Origin: Leptospira biflexa serovar Patoc strain 'Patoc 1 (Paris)'
Lineage (GTDB): Bacteria > Spirochaetota > Leptospiria > Leptospirales > Leptospiraceae
Length of the DNA stretch: 64,000 nt
Direction: 5' to 3'
Assembly (NCBI RefSeq): GCF_000017685.1
Contig: NC_010602.1
Span: forward strand, 2,125,501 to 2,189,500
Part shown: piece by piece, positions 29,779 to 38,270 of the stretch
Position numbering within the stretch: the first letter of the stretch is position 1
How the letters are laid out: every line of letters starts with the position of its first letter
Notes under the pieces: generated by a model
Told to the model about the DNA's origin: nothing
What the model saw: only the letters and a program-made list of their open reading frames with translations
Databases searched by the model: none
Translations under genes and position numbers: made by a program

Positions 29779-31814
29779 TAGCCTACCTTTAGTTTGTCTA
29801 ATTCCTCTAAGAAATTCTTAGTTTCTGTGTCTCTATCCTTCGTTTCCATCGGGAAAAAAAGAACAGCGTCCTGAGACAGCTCGTTTAAAAACCGAGAGGG
29901 GGCACTCTCGATTTGCTCCCCAAATTTGCGTCTTGTACGAGCCGAAGTCAAGTACAATTTTCGTCTTGGGCGAGTCATACCCACGTAGAGAAGGCGTCGT
30001 TCTTCATCGACCACTTCCCCTTCTTCTTCTATAACACGTGAGTTCGGTAAAATTCCCTCTTCTAGTCCCACTAAAAATACTAAATCGTATTCGAGTCCTT
30101 TAGACTGGTGCATCGTGAGAAGTTGCACCCGACGGTCTTCCTCGTCTTCTTTGGGTTCGTCTTCCATAAGGAGAACGAGCCTTTGCAAGAAGTCAAAGAT
30201 GGTGGCCTTTCCTTCTCTGCCCTCTTCCTCTTCAAAAAAGGACAACATGTTCACAAGTTCACTCAGGTTGTAGATCCGGGCTTTCACCACCTTTTCCTCG
30301 GTCTCTTCCATGGAGATTTCCCGTTCAAACCCAATTTGGGTGATCATCTCCCGAAGCACAGGGGCCAATTTCTGCGACATCGCAAACTTTTTTTTGAAGG
30401 CATCTACCATTTCGACAAATTGGTAAATTTCTTGTCTGACCTTAGCCTTTACTTCGGGCAAATAATCAGGACTCTCAATCATTTTATGAAAGATTTCATA
30501 GAGAGAGAGTTTATGCGTAAATGCCTCTTCTTGGAGTTTTTGCATGGTCCCTGGACCAATCCCACGTTTGGGATAGTTGATGATCCGAAGGAGGGAATAA
30601 TCATCTTTCGGGTTTGCGACGTACCGAAGATACGAGATACAATCCCTGATTTCCTTTCGGTCAAAAAAATTATACCCACCCACTACCTTGTACGGAATGC
30701 TTCGGTTCCGAAGTTCCTCTTCAAAAGGTCGGGATTGGAAGTTCGTTCGAAATAGGATGGCAATCTCTTTCCCTTTGAATTCGTTTTTGATGAGGAGAGT
30801 TTGGATCCTTCCTGCCACAAAAATCGCTTCTTCCCTTTCATCTGCCGTTTCATAGTATTCCACGCGTTCGGCGGAAGGGATCCGGCTATAGAGAGTTTTT
30901 TCCTTTCGGCCAATGTTGTTTTGGATGAGGGAGTTGGCGGCTTGGATGATAAGGGATGTGGAACGGTAATTTTCGAGAAGCCTCACCACTTTGGCATGAG
31001 GGAATTCCCTTTCAAAATTCAAAATGAGTTGTACGTTGGAACCGCGGAAGGCATAGATACTCTGGTCGTCATCCCCCACCACACAAAGGTTATCACTATT
31101 GCCACGAAAGAGAGATAAAAATTCATACTGCAATTGGTTCGTGTCTTGGAATTCATCCACTAGGAAGTATTCATGTTTCCTTTGGTAATAGGCAGCAATC
31201 TCTGGAAATTCAGCAAGCAGACGTTTCGGAAGTAAAATCAAATCATCAAAGTCAATGGCATTTTTTTCTTTTAAGCCATCCTCATAGAGAGGGAAAATTT
31301 CTGCGGCTACAAGGTCAAACTCTCCTGTGAGACCATTATCTTTTGGATGGACTTGTGTGTTTTTGGCATAGGAGATCCGGCGTAAAATTTCCCTGGGAGG
31401 GACTTTTTTGGGATCAAGTCGTTTGGACTTTAAAAGGTCGGAAACAAAGGCTTCTTGGTCGGTTCCATTGAAGAGTAAAAAGGTTTCGTTATACCCTAGT
31501 TTTCCGATATGTTCTTTTAATATTTTTAAACCTAACGAATGAAAGGTGGAAAGTGTGATCCCTTTCAGTTTTTCCCGAGGGACCATTTTCCGAAGGCGTT
31601 CCGCCATCTCTTTGGCACTTTTATTGGTGAAGGAAAGGGCAACAATTTTACTCGCCGGGATTTTGACCCCTTCCACCATATGTGCGATGCGGTTGGTGAT
31701 GACCCTCGTTTTCCCTGACCCTGCCCCAGCAAAGACAAGAAGAGGGCCTTGGATGGTAGAGACTGCTTCCATTTGTGCCGCATTCAATTTCATAAGGGGT
31801 CCAGTAAGGGACAT
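29778..31814 (-). CDS. uvrD: UvrD/PcrA/Rep-family ATP-dependent DNA helicase
   Basis: 678 residues, superfamily 1A. Motif Q is LNAAQMEAV (10-18), motif I FAGAGSGKTR (28-37), motif II VDEFQDTNQ, motif III VVGDDDQSIYAFRG, motif IV-like ENYRST, motif V TMHQSKGLEYDLVF and motif VI VGMTRPRRKLYL. All helicase motifs are intact. Such enzymes unwind 3'-5' in nucleotide-excision and mismatch repair and clear RecA or stalled forks; choosing between UvrD, PcrA and Rep needs a phylogeny. Met8 (31793) is an alternative start. The gene leads a group with a TPR lipoprotein and an AsmA-like protein, probably a housekeeping coincidence. Confidence 0.92.
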   Translation of the reverse strand: MSLTGPLMKLNAAQMEAVSTIQGPLLVFAGAGSGKTRVITNRIAHMVEGVKIPASKIVALSFTNKSAKEMAERLRKMVPREKLKGITLSTFHSLGLKILKEHIGKLGYNETFLLFNGTDQEAFVSDLLKSKRLDPKKVPPREILRRISYAKNTQVHPKDNGLTGEFDLVAAEIFPLYEDGLKEKNAIDFDDLILLPKRLLAEFPEIAAYYQRKHEYFLVDEFQDTNQLQYEFLSLFRGNSDNLCVVGDDDQSIYAFRGSNVQLILNFEREFPHAKVVRLLENYRSTSLIIQAANSLIQNNIGRKEKTLYSRIPSAERVEYYETADEREEAIFVAGRIQTLLIKNEFKGKEIAILFRTNFQSRPFEEELRNRSIPYKVVGGYNFFDRKEIRDCISYLRYVANPKDDYSLLRIINYPKRGIGPGTMQKLQEEAFTHKLSLYEIFHKMIESPDYLPEVKAKVRQEIYQFVEMVDAFKKKFAMSQKLAPVLREMITQIGFEREISMEETEEKVVKARIYNLSELVNMLSFFEEEEGREGKATIFDFLQRLVLLMEDEPKEDEEDRRVQLLTMHQSKGLEYDLVFLVGLEEGILPNSRVIEEEGEVVDEERRLLYVGMTRPRRKLYLTSARTRRKFGEQIESAPSRFLNELSQDAVLFFPMETKDRDTETKNFLEELDKLKVG

Positions 31815-31861
31815 AATCCAGTGAAATCATCTGGGGTCGAGTGAAAAAAGACTCTGGTTGT

Positions 31862-32458
31862 CTACTTAGGAGCGGTTTCCATCCATGATTTGTTTGGGCC
31901 ATGGAAATTTAAAAAGTTCACAAAGATTTCTTCTTCAAGGATGGGTAATACCGATCGGAAACGGATCCAATCCAGTGTGGAATAAAGAGCGATTTCAGAA
32001 AGTCCGACCTTTCCATCAGAAAAGAAAAAATTCCCACTTAACTCACGTTTGATGTAATCCAAAATGGAACTGATCCGAAGAGCATTTTTAGTTAAGTAAG
32101 GTGCGGCATCGGGTTTGATTCCTTCTTTGTTTAAATAAAAGAGAAGGATGGCGTTGTCTAGGGCTTGGTCAATCGCCGTCATAAGATTTGCCTCGCGGTA
32201 AAAATGTTCACCCAGTTTCGGGCGAAAGTTCCCACTCCCGTTAGTAGCAAACAGATAATCAGTGATGGTATGGCTATCCCAAATCTTCACATCCTCGGTT
32301 TCCAAATAAGGCACTTTCCAAAGTGGATTTTTTTCCCTTAATTCCTTTTGACCATTCTCTGTCATGGTATCCACCATTTGGAAGGGAATTCCCAGTTCCA
32401 AACATAAGAAACGAATCCGTCTGACATAGGGCGAAGTGATGCTACCGTATAATTTCAT
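31862..32458 (-). CDS. glutathione S-transferase family protein
   Basis: 198 residues. The thioredoxin-like N-terminal half reads KLYGSITSPYVRRIRFLCLELGIPF with a Ser in the usual catalytic position, followed by the cis-proline segment KVPYLETEDVKIWDSHTITDYL, in which the glutathione-binding Asp-Ser pair is kept. The all-helical C-terminal domain covers about 85-198. It is a small soluble GST of the kind that detoxifies electrophiles or acts in stress response. It stands 47 bases upstream of the UvrD-like gene on the same strand and is divergent from the NUDIX gene. Confidence 0.85.
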   Translation of the reverse strand: MKLYGSITSPYVRRIRFLCLELGIPFQMVDTMTENGQKELREKNPLWKVPYLETEDVKIWDSHTITDYLFATNGSGNFRPKLGEHFYREANLMTAIDQALDNAILLFYLNKEGIKPDAAPYLTKNALRISSILDYIKRELSGNFFFSDGKVGLSEIALYSTLDWIRFRSVLPILEEEIFVNFLNFHGPNKSWMETAPK

Positions 32459-32590
32459 AAGGAAAGGATTTCAAAGGAGGCATTCCGAAGCAAGGAGAAA
32501 GATGGTAGGATAGAAAAAAAGGGTGGCAAAGGAAAAAACATGCGATGGAATCGAAACCACATCACTTAACGGAATTCAGGACATATCCCT

Positions 32591-33133
32591 TTGAAAGAAC
32601 GAAAAAACTGGAAAGATCATTTCCCCACTCCGATTTATACTTTGGCTTCCTTTGATATCAAACTCCCACGTTCCGAAAAGGAAAAAACCTATTATGTGTT
32701 AAAATCAAAAAATTGGGTCAATGTCGTGCCCATCACAAAATCCGGAGACATTCTACTCATCAAACAATACAGGCATGGGATTGGAGAAGAGAGTTTGGAA
32801 ATCCCTGGTGGCATCGTGGATGAAGATGGCCCCGATGCAGAATTGGATTCGGTCATTCGAGAGTTACGAGAAGAAACAGGTTATGCCACGGATCTTTCAA
32901 AGATTCAATTGTTATCGAAGTTTTCAGGAAACCCGGCTATGTTTACAAACTGGTCTTATTCCTATGTAGCAAGAGACGTAGAACCCATTCATGAAGTGGA
33001 ATTTGATGAAGGGGAAGACATTGAAATTGTTTTAAAATCGCCCAAAGAAGTGAAACAACTGTTACTTGACGGGACCATCCACCACCCCCATATGGCGGCA
33101 GCACTTGGGATCTATTTTTTAAATGAGGGTTAG
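32591..33133 (+). CDS. NUDIX hydrolase, ADP-ribose pyrophosphatase-like
   Basis: 180 residues from TTG 32591, with CAGGA at 32577-32581. No ATG fits, because an in-frame stop (TAA 32567-32569) closes the frame just upstream. The NUDIX helix is clear at RELREETGYA, preceded by the EIPGGIVDEDG loop, and the N-terminal strands (YYVLKSKNWVNVVPITKSGDILLIKQYRHG) are those of the ADP-ribose pyrophosphatase subfamily. The likely reaction is hydrolysis of ADP-ribose or another nucleoside diphosphate derivative. It stands alone, flanked by a divergent GST gene and a 190-base gap. Confidence 0.87.
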   Translation: MKERKNWKDHFPTPIYTLASFDIKLPRSEKEKTYYVLKSKNWVNVVPITKSGDILLIKQYRHGIGEESLEIPGGIVDEDGPDAELDSVIRELREETGYATDLSKIQLLSKFSGNPAMFTNWSYSYVARDVEPIHEVEFDEGEDIEIVLKSPKEVKQLLLDGTIHHPHMAAALGIYFLNEG

Positions 33134-33136
33134 AAC

Positions 33137-33241
33137 CTAACTTTGATTTTGAACAAATTGGTGGAAAGTCCGAGGATCGTCGGTGCCGATCCCAAACAAA
33201 TCGGCTAAGCTATATGCTTTCTTTAGATCATTCGAATGCAT
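33137..33241 (-). CDS. possible 34-residue small protein or gene remnant
   Basis: On the minus strand inside the gap between the NUDIX and LysM genes, an ATG at 33241 opens 34 residues (MHSNDLKKAYSLADLFGIG, then TDDPRTFHQFVQNQS) to a stop at 33137. The frame stays open 18 codons further upstream with protein-like composition but no standard start. There is no good Shine-Dalgarno before the ATG. It could be a real small protein, one with a non-standard start, or the tail of a decayed gene. Confidence 0.28.
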   Translation of the reverse strand: MHSNDLKKAYSLADLFGIGTDDPRTFHQFVQNQS

Positions 33242-33323
33242 GGATGAAAATCTTTGTTTAGAAAAATCCCCAAGTTTTACGAAATCGCTGGAAATTTAAA
33301 CTGAAGTTTGAGAGAGTCTATAT

Positions 33324-34112
33324 ATGAGAAAGTCCATCGTACACACTATCCTAGTACTTATCATAATCTTTTGCCAATTTCCACTTTTGGCGGAACCGGA
33401 AGCGGCATTGGAACCCATCACCATCACCGTCCAAAAGGGAGAAACGCTCTCTCTCATCTCCGAGCGCCATCTCTCTGATCCCAAACGTTGGCCAGAACTT
33501 CTCAAATACAATAAAATCCCAAACCCAGATTTGATCAAACCAGGCCTTTCCCTTGTCGTTCCCGTTTTCCTTCGCAAGTCCGTTGTGGGAGTCACTGAAT
33601 TTGTGATGGGACAAGTGGAATGGAATGGAACCGGTGGCAGGGGCCCTTGGGTTCCTTTAAAACTCGGACAAGAACTCCACCCCAATGACCAAATCAAAAC
33701 GAGTGGCAAAGGAAAAACAGACATCCACATCAACCAAGTCGGAATGGTTCGTATCCTAAACAATAGCCATTTCGAAGTGAAAGGGGAAATGAAAAAAGGA
33801 GGGCCTGTGACCGTTGCCCTTTTTAAAGGAAGTTTGGATGCAAAAGTCACAAAGAGTAACCCACCCACAACCGAACATAAATTCAATATCGTAAGCCCCT
33901 CTTCCACAGCGGGTGTTCGCGGAACCGAATTCCGTGTGGAACTCGATGAAAAATTAAGCTCCACAATTTCTTGTTTTGAAGGAGTTGTGGATGTGAATGC
34001 ACAAGGGAAAACGGTAGAACTCACCCAAGGGATGGCTACCTTTGTGGAAAAAGGAAAGTCTCCCGTACAACCTTATAAAATTCCAGAAGCACCACGAATC
34101 AAAGAAGAATAG
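33324..34112 (+). CDS. secreted LysM and FecR domain protein
   Basis: 262 residues with a signal peptide of about 23 residues ending LLA. A LysM domain (about 33-80, ITVQKGETLSLISERHLSD...IKPGLSLVVPV) should bind peptidoglycan. A FecR domain (about 95-225) follows, recognisable by the HPNDQIKTSGKGKTDIHINQVGMVRI strand pattern, here cut short, and by STAGVRGTEFRVEL. In Leptospira such FecR proteins are exported, not cytoplasmic anti-sigma regulators as in E. coli. The next gene, an OmpL47-like protein, starts eight bases later with its own GGGA, so the two probably work together at the cell surface or wall. Confidence 0.85.
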   Translation: MRKSIVHTILVLIIIFCQFPLLAEPEAALEPITITVQKGETLSLISERHLSDPKRWPELLKYNKIPNPDLIKPGLSLVVPVFLRKSVVGVTEFVMGQVEWNGTGGRGPWVPLKLGQELHPNDQIKTSGKGKTDIHINQVGMVRILNNSHFEVKGEMKKGGPVTVALFKGSLDAKVTKSNPPTTEHKFNIVSPSSTAGVRGTEFRVELDEKLSSTISCFEGVVDVNAQGKTVELTQGMATFVEKGKSPVQPYKIPEAPRIKEE

Positions 34113-34119
34113 TAGGGAC

Positions 34120-35103
34120 ATGAAACAAAAGCTAACTCTCGTTACAAGTATACTCATTTTATTATTCAGTTCCCTTGAATCCAAACCAAAAAGGGAACTG
34201 AGAATTTTAATCGATGCAGACGCAGAAGCAAAATTCGAACTAGAACTTTGGCAAGAAAAACCAAACGAAAACGAAGCATCCATTGCTCCAAAACCTCCAG
34301 AAGTGATTCAATTCAAAGGCAATCGGATCACTGTGACACCCAAAGACGATTTTGAATACTTTCGTGTGCGAAGGTTAGGTGAGTACGGCGCAAAAGGATT
34401 TTGGACCCAAGTTTTCTCAACCAATGTAGATCCAGGATCTCCTTTATCGGTTCCAAGAGAGTTTGTAACAAAAAAAACTGCTGAACCCAAACCAATTCCC
34501 AAAAAAATTGTATCTGTTGTCTCTAACGATAGTTTTCTGATTGTAAAAGAAAAAGAGGAAGGCACTCGTTTTCTAACGAAAGACCATATCACAGTGGCAC
34601 CCATTGATGATGCTTCGGGAGTTGCGGAAGTGCGTTACCGGATCAATGACGGACAATGGAATTCGACAAAGTCCCTAGCCTCGATCCCCTTTACGGAAGA
34701 AGGAGAGTATAAACTATTATACTTTTCTATCGATATGGCAGGAAACAAAGAACCGGTTCAAATTGTAGATTTTATCCGTGATACAAAACCTCCTGAATCT
34801 ACAGTAGAATGGATTGGAACTCTCACAAAAGGAAAAGGGAATGTCAATTTTTTATCCCCTTCATCCAAAATCAGATTGGTGGCAAAAGACAATCGCAGTG
34901 GTCTCAAAGACATTTTGTATTCGACCACTTGCCAATCAGGAACTCAGTCTGAGTTTAAATCATTCACTTCTGATTTGTCCATCGTGGATTTAAAAACAGA
35001 ATGTAAAGGTTCATTTCAAATCTTTTATTATGCCGTGGACCAGGTTGGAAATCAAGAACCAGTCAAAACATTAAACTTCCAAATGGGAAGTGAATCAAAT
35101 TAA
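34120..35103 (+). CDS. exported protein with two OmpL47-type Ig-like repeats
   Basis: 327 residues from ATG 34120, chosen because TAGGGA lies just upstream and a signal peptide (about 1-20) follows. The middle region is unassigned. Two repeats of the OmpL47 type (about 160-240 and 245-325) are seen: each has an acidic DDASGVAEV or NRSGLKDI turn, a strand with YRIN or YSTT, and a closing FSIDMAGNKEPV or YAVDQVGNQEPV. In Leptospira this module occurs in surface-exposed proteins that bind host or matrix molecules. It is cotranscribed with the LysM-FecR gene. Confidence 0.8.
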   Translation: MKQKLTLVTSILILLFSSLESKPKRELRILIDADAEAKFELELWQEKPNENEASIAPKPPEVIQFKGNRITVTPKDDFEYFRVRRLGEYGAKGFWTQVFSTNVDPGSPLSVPREFVTKKTAEPKPIPKKIVSVVSNDSFLIVKEKEEGTRFLTKDHITVAPIDDASGVAEVRYRINDGQWNSTKSLASIPFTEEGEYKLLYFSIDMAGNKEPVQIVDFIRDTKPPESTVEWIGTLTKGKGNVNFLSPSSKIRLVAKDNRSGLKDILYSTTCQSGTQSEFKSFTSDLSIVDLKTECKGSFQIFYYAVDQVGNQEPVKTLNFQMGSESN

Positions 35104-35119
35104 ACTATTTTTTGATTTT
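35093..35119 (+). terminator. AT-rich hairpin at the end of the OmpL47-like gene
   Basis: AATCAAA (35093-35099) pairs with TTTGATT (35111-35117), followed by TT. The stem overlaps the stop codon and is only seven A/T-rich pairs with an 11-base loop, so it is a weak candidate terminator. Confidence 0.3.
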
Positions 35120-35164
35120 GTGAATTGCCCCAATATTCTTTGAGATAACATTGGCTGAATCGAG

Positions 35165-36406
35165 ATGAAAAAAAATCTTTCTTTGGCCATCTTCCAACAT
35201 AAGGACTTTCGATTTTTTATCGTTGCTCGATTTTTTATGGTACTTGCGATCAATATCCAAGCAACCATCGTGGGTTGGCAAGTATACGAACTCACAGGCA
35301 GTGTTCTCGATTTAGGTCTTGTTGGATTATTTGAGGCCATTCCCTCTATTCTTGTCGCATTATATGCAGGCCACCTAGCTGACCTTAGAGATCGCCGTAA
35401 TATCATTGTCGTCTGTCTTTTCTTTTTATTACTCTGTTCTCTCACTTTATTTGCCTTTACAGGCCCATTGTATTATTTATTAGAAACATACAAAGCCTAT
35501 CCTATCTTCCTTGTGATTCTTGTTTCAGGAATTGCGCGTGGTTTTATCTCACCTGCCATTTTTAGTTTTGTCACACAACTTGTTCCAAGAGAACATTACC
35601 CGCATTCAGCTGCTTGGATGGGAACCTCATTCCAAGCAGGGGCCGTGATTGGACCTGCTCTCGGGGGAATCGTTTATGGAAGTTTGGGTATCGAATGGGC
35701 CTATGGATTGGATTCCATTTGTATTGGACTCCCCTTTCTTTTATTCTTTTGGATCCGCAAACAAAGTTTGCCTGAACGAAAGGAAAAAGAAGCTTTAAAG
35801 GATAGTTTACTCAAAGGGTTACGATTTGTTTTAAAAAATGAAATCATGTTAGGTGCGATGGCTTTAGATATGTTTGCTGTCTTATTTGGTGGTGCCGTTG
35901 CCCTTCTCCCCGTGTTTGCAAAAGACATACTATTTGTCGGATCGGAAGGGCTTGGTTACTTGCGTGCAGCCCCATCCTTTGGTGCCCTACTCATGGCCTA
36001 CTACCTGACGTATAAACCTCCCTTAGAAAAATCAGGGCGAGTCCTACTTTCCTGTGTATTTGGATTTGGAATTTGTATGTTGGTATTTGGTATCTCAACA
36101 TCGTTTTATTTATCACTATTTGCCTTATTTTTGTCTGGTGTATTTGATAGTGTTTCGGTGGTTGTCAGGTCCACCATTATGCAGACGATGACGCCAGAAG
36201 AGATGCGAGGAAGAGTGAGTGCCATCAATAAAGTGTTCATAGGTTCCTCCAATGAAATTGGGGCTTTTGAATCAGGAGTCTCAGCCAAGTTTTTAGGAAC
36301 TGTTGGTTCTGTTGTATTTGGAGGCACAATGACAGTTCTCATTGTCATCTTTACTTACAAAATGGCACCGAAACTAAAAGAACTCGAGCTCAAAAACTGG
36401 GTTTAA
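35165..36406 (+). CDS. MFS exporter, EntS/DHA3-like
   Basis: 413 residues with 12 predicted membrane segments. The MFS loop signature between segments 2 and 3 is present as GHLADLRDRRN (about 76-86), and the start FQHKDFRFFIVARFFMVLAIN is typical of the EntS/enterobactin-exporter and multidrug DHA3 branch. RGRVSAINKVFIGSSNEIGAFESG in the second half is a DHA3 signature. Substrate unknown; no siderophore or drug-biosynthesis gene is nearby. It lies 61 bases after the OmpL47-like gene and may have its own promoter. Confidence 0.87.
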   Translation: MKKNLSLAIFQHKDFRFFIVARFFMVLAINIQATIVGWQVYELTGSVLDLGLVGLFEAIPSILVALYAGHLADLRDRRNIIVVCLFFLLLCSLTLFAFTGPLYYLLETYKAYPIFLVILVSGIARGFISPAIFSFVTQLVPREHYPHSAAWMGTSFQAGAVIGPALGGIVYGSLGIEWAYGLDSICIGLPFLLFFWIRKQSLPERKEKEALKDSLLKGLRFVLKNEIMLGAMALDMFAVLFGGAVALLPVFAKDILFVGSEGLGYLRAAPSFGALLMAYYLTYKPPLEKSGRVLLSCVFGFGICMLVFGISTSFYLSLFALFLSGVFDSVSVVVRSTIMQTMTPEEMRGRVSAINKVFIGSSNEIGAFESGVSAKFLGTVGSVVFGGTMTVLIVIFTYKMAPKLKELELKNWV

Positions 36407-36449
36407 AAATGCTTGGAAATTCTCATTTCCCTGACAGACTGGACAGGCC

Positions 36450-36635
36450 ATGTCCGATCTGATCCACGATTCAAAACTACCTGAAGATAAAAAACACACC
36501 CTCATCCTTCTCATTCAAACCATGTTAAATGATGTGAACAAACAAATCACACATTTGGGTATCAATAATTATATGAAATTACAGGAAGACATCGCAAAGA
36601 TCTTAGTCCCAGTGATCGAAGACAAAATGGAATGA
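36450..36635 (+). CDS. small hypothetical protein, 61 residues
   Basis: A 61-residue, mostly helical protein (SDLIHDSKLPEDKKHTLILL at the start, EDKME at the end) without signal peptide, Cys or known motif. Codon use looks normal. The Shine-Dalgarno is poor, and the gene ends one base before the convergent phospholipase D gene. The lack of a homologue I can name keeps the confidence modest. Confidence 0.5.
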   Translation: MSDLIHDSKLPEDKKHTLILLIQTMLNDVNKQITHLGINNYMKLQEDIAKILVPVIEDKME

Positions 36636-38270
36636 CTAGTCGTTAGAACATAACAAATTTTGGTTCTGTTTCGTATGCAATCGATTCAATAAAAACACCA
36701 TCCATTTAGGAAAACTCCCTTTTTGTTTGGTGTGACAAAATGAAATGGTTCGCTCTTCCGTTTGCACCCACATCCATAGATTTTTACCAACCCGAAAATC
36801 GGATCTCGCCATAGCAAAGGAAGAACCATCTAGGATGATGGTTTCTTTTGGGTTCGTTCCATCCCAAATGGAGACCGATACCACTCGTTCACCGTTGGAA
36901 AGAGTCACTTTCGTCCCAAAAAAATAACTTTGTAAACTAAGATTCAAATCACTGACCACACTTTCTTCCCATATCGGATCAACTGAATTGGAATTCAAAA
37001 TAAATCGATTCGCACCCAATGGATCCCGCCATGCAAATCTAAGGCCATCTAAGGATAAAGAAGTTTCATATTGTTTGGATAACGCGTTTGCATTGGAATC
37101 AAGGTTTCCATTCATTTGGAAAAGTAAGTTTGTTTCAAATAAAGAATTCTGAAACCTTTGAAAAGAGTAAGCGTGTAAACCGGATTGGTTGTTTGGATTT
37201 TCCACTTCGGTAAGAAGAGAAACAGGGATCGCATTGGATCGGATCCGTTCCCACTCCATTAAAAATTCATGAGTCACCAGAGGATGGTCCATTTTGACAA
37301 AATATTCTTTGTTTTTATCGCGTGCTGAAACTGAATAATTATAAGATCCGACATAAACATCTTTCTCATCGACTAACATCGTTTTGTGGTGTAACAATCC
37401 ACCACGATACGATTCGTTTTTAAAAACAAAATCCACATTTCCATCTTCCCAGATCTGTGAAGGTTGGTTTAAATTGCGTCTGAGGAACTCAGCCTCAGGA
37501 TTCATCGGGACATTATAGATAGCTTGGACAATGACTCCCCTTTTCCATGCTTCCCATATTTTTAAAGTGAAAACTGGATCATAATGAGAATAAATCAAAT
37601 ACCGAATTGAAAACTTTGCTCCATCGATTGCATCTAATAATCTGGATTGGATTTCGAGTCCCGCTTCTGGTGCAAAGAGATACTCTAAACTTCCTAATGG
37701 TATTCTACCGAGTGGATTTTTACCAGATAAGGTAAGGATTAAATTTTCGGATTCTTCCGAAGTGAGATTCTGAATCCAATACACATTATGGTCTGTTTCC
37801 AATCCATGTGTGGTGAAATTTCCAGTTCCCATAAATAGTCTGATTCGATCAAATAGGAAAATTTTAGTATGATGGATGCCTGTTCCTTCCCAACGATTCA
37901 CCTGAAATCCAAGTGATTCGACTTCCTCGTAATCTTCCTCTTTGTCACCAAAGATTTGAATGTCTAACCCAGCTCTTTTTTTCGCATATAATTCGGTGAT
38001 GATTTCATAATCATCTAAAGAATAAACATACAATCGAATCGATTCCTTCGATTTTCGAATTTCGGATAAAATCACTTCTTTTACCTTCCGTTTTGTTTCG
38101 AGAGGAATATCCCGACCAGGACTCGAAAAATAAATTTCGCTGATCGGTGGATTGGAGAATAAAAAGGAAGAAAGATCGTAATTGGATTTATGTGTACGGC
38201 ATTGGATCAAATGGATGCCAATTATGATCCAAACCAGACGTTGGAATTGAATCTTTGTCTTAGAGTTCAA
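36636..38270 (-). CDS. phospholipase D-family lipoprotein with two HKD motifs
   Basis: 544 residues. The signal peptide ends LIQC (Cys24), so the enzyme is lipid-anchored outside the cytoplasm. Both catalytic HxKxxxxD motifs are complete: His134-Lys136-Asp141 with the partner GTGNFT (148-153), and His294-Lys296-Asp301 with GSYNYS (308-313). Two motifs in one chain allow an intramolecular active site, as in cardiolipin synthase, nuclease or transphosphatidylase members. The last 200 residues are beta-rich and unassigned. The start overlaps the outer-membrane-like gene by four bases. Substrate unknown: phospholipid, nucleic acid or another phosphodiester. Confidence 0.87.
   Translation of the reverse strand: MNSKTKIQFQRLVWIIIGIHLIQCRTHKSNYDLSSFLFSNPPISEIYFSSPGRDIPLETKRKVKEVILSEIRKSKESIRLYVYSLDDYEIITELYAKKRAGLDIQIFGDKEEDYEEVESLGFQVNRWEGTGIHHTKIFLFDRIRLFMGTGNFTTHGLETDHNVYWIQNLTSEESENLILTLSGKNPLGRIPLGSLEYLFAPEAGLEIQSRLLDAIDGAKFSIRYLIYSHYDPVFTLKIWEAWKRGVIVQAIYNVPMNPEAEFLRRNLNQPSQIWEDGNVDFVFKNESYRGGLLHHKTMLVDEKDVYVGSYNYSVSARDKNKEYFVKMDHPLVTHEFLMEWERIRSNAIPVSLLTEVENPNNQSGLHAYSFQRFQNSLFETNLLFQMNGNLDSNANALSKQYETSLSLDGLRFAWRDPLGANRFILNSNSVDPIWEESVVSDLNLSLQSYFFGTKVTLSNGERVVSVSIWDGTNPKETIILDGSSFAMARSDFRVGKNLWMWVQTEERTISFCHTKQKGSFPKWMVFLLNRLHTKQNQNLLCSND

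Noticed and set aside
30108..30755. 215-residue plus-strand open frame within the helicase gene
   Set aside because: Antisense to conserved helicase motifs; no start signal and no homologous motif.
32540..32569. Short frame ATG to TAA (nine codons) with AAAGGA upstream, in frame with the NUDIX gene
   Set aside because: It looks like a leader peptide or a lost upstream start, but nine codons without a regulatory pattern are too few to support a claim.
33174..33192. Inverted repeat GGATCG/CGATCC in the gap after the NUDIX gene
   Set aside because: Only six base pairs, not followed by a T-run, and it overlaps the possible small minus-strand frame; no reason to call it a terminator.
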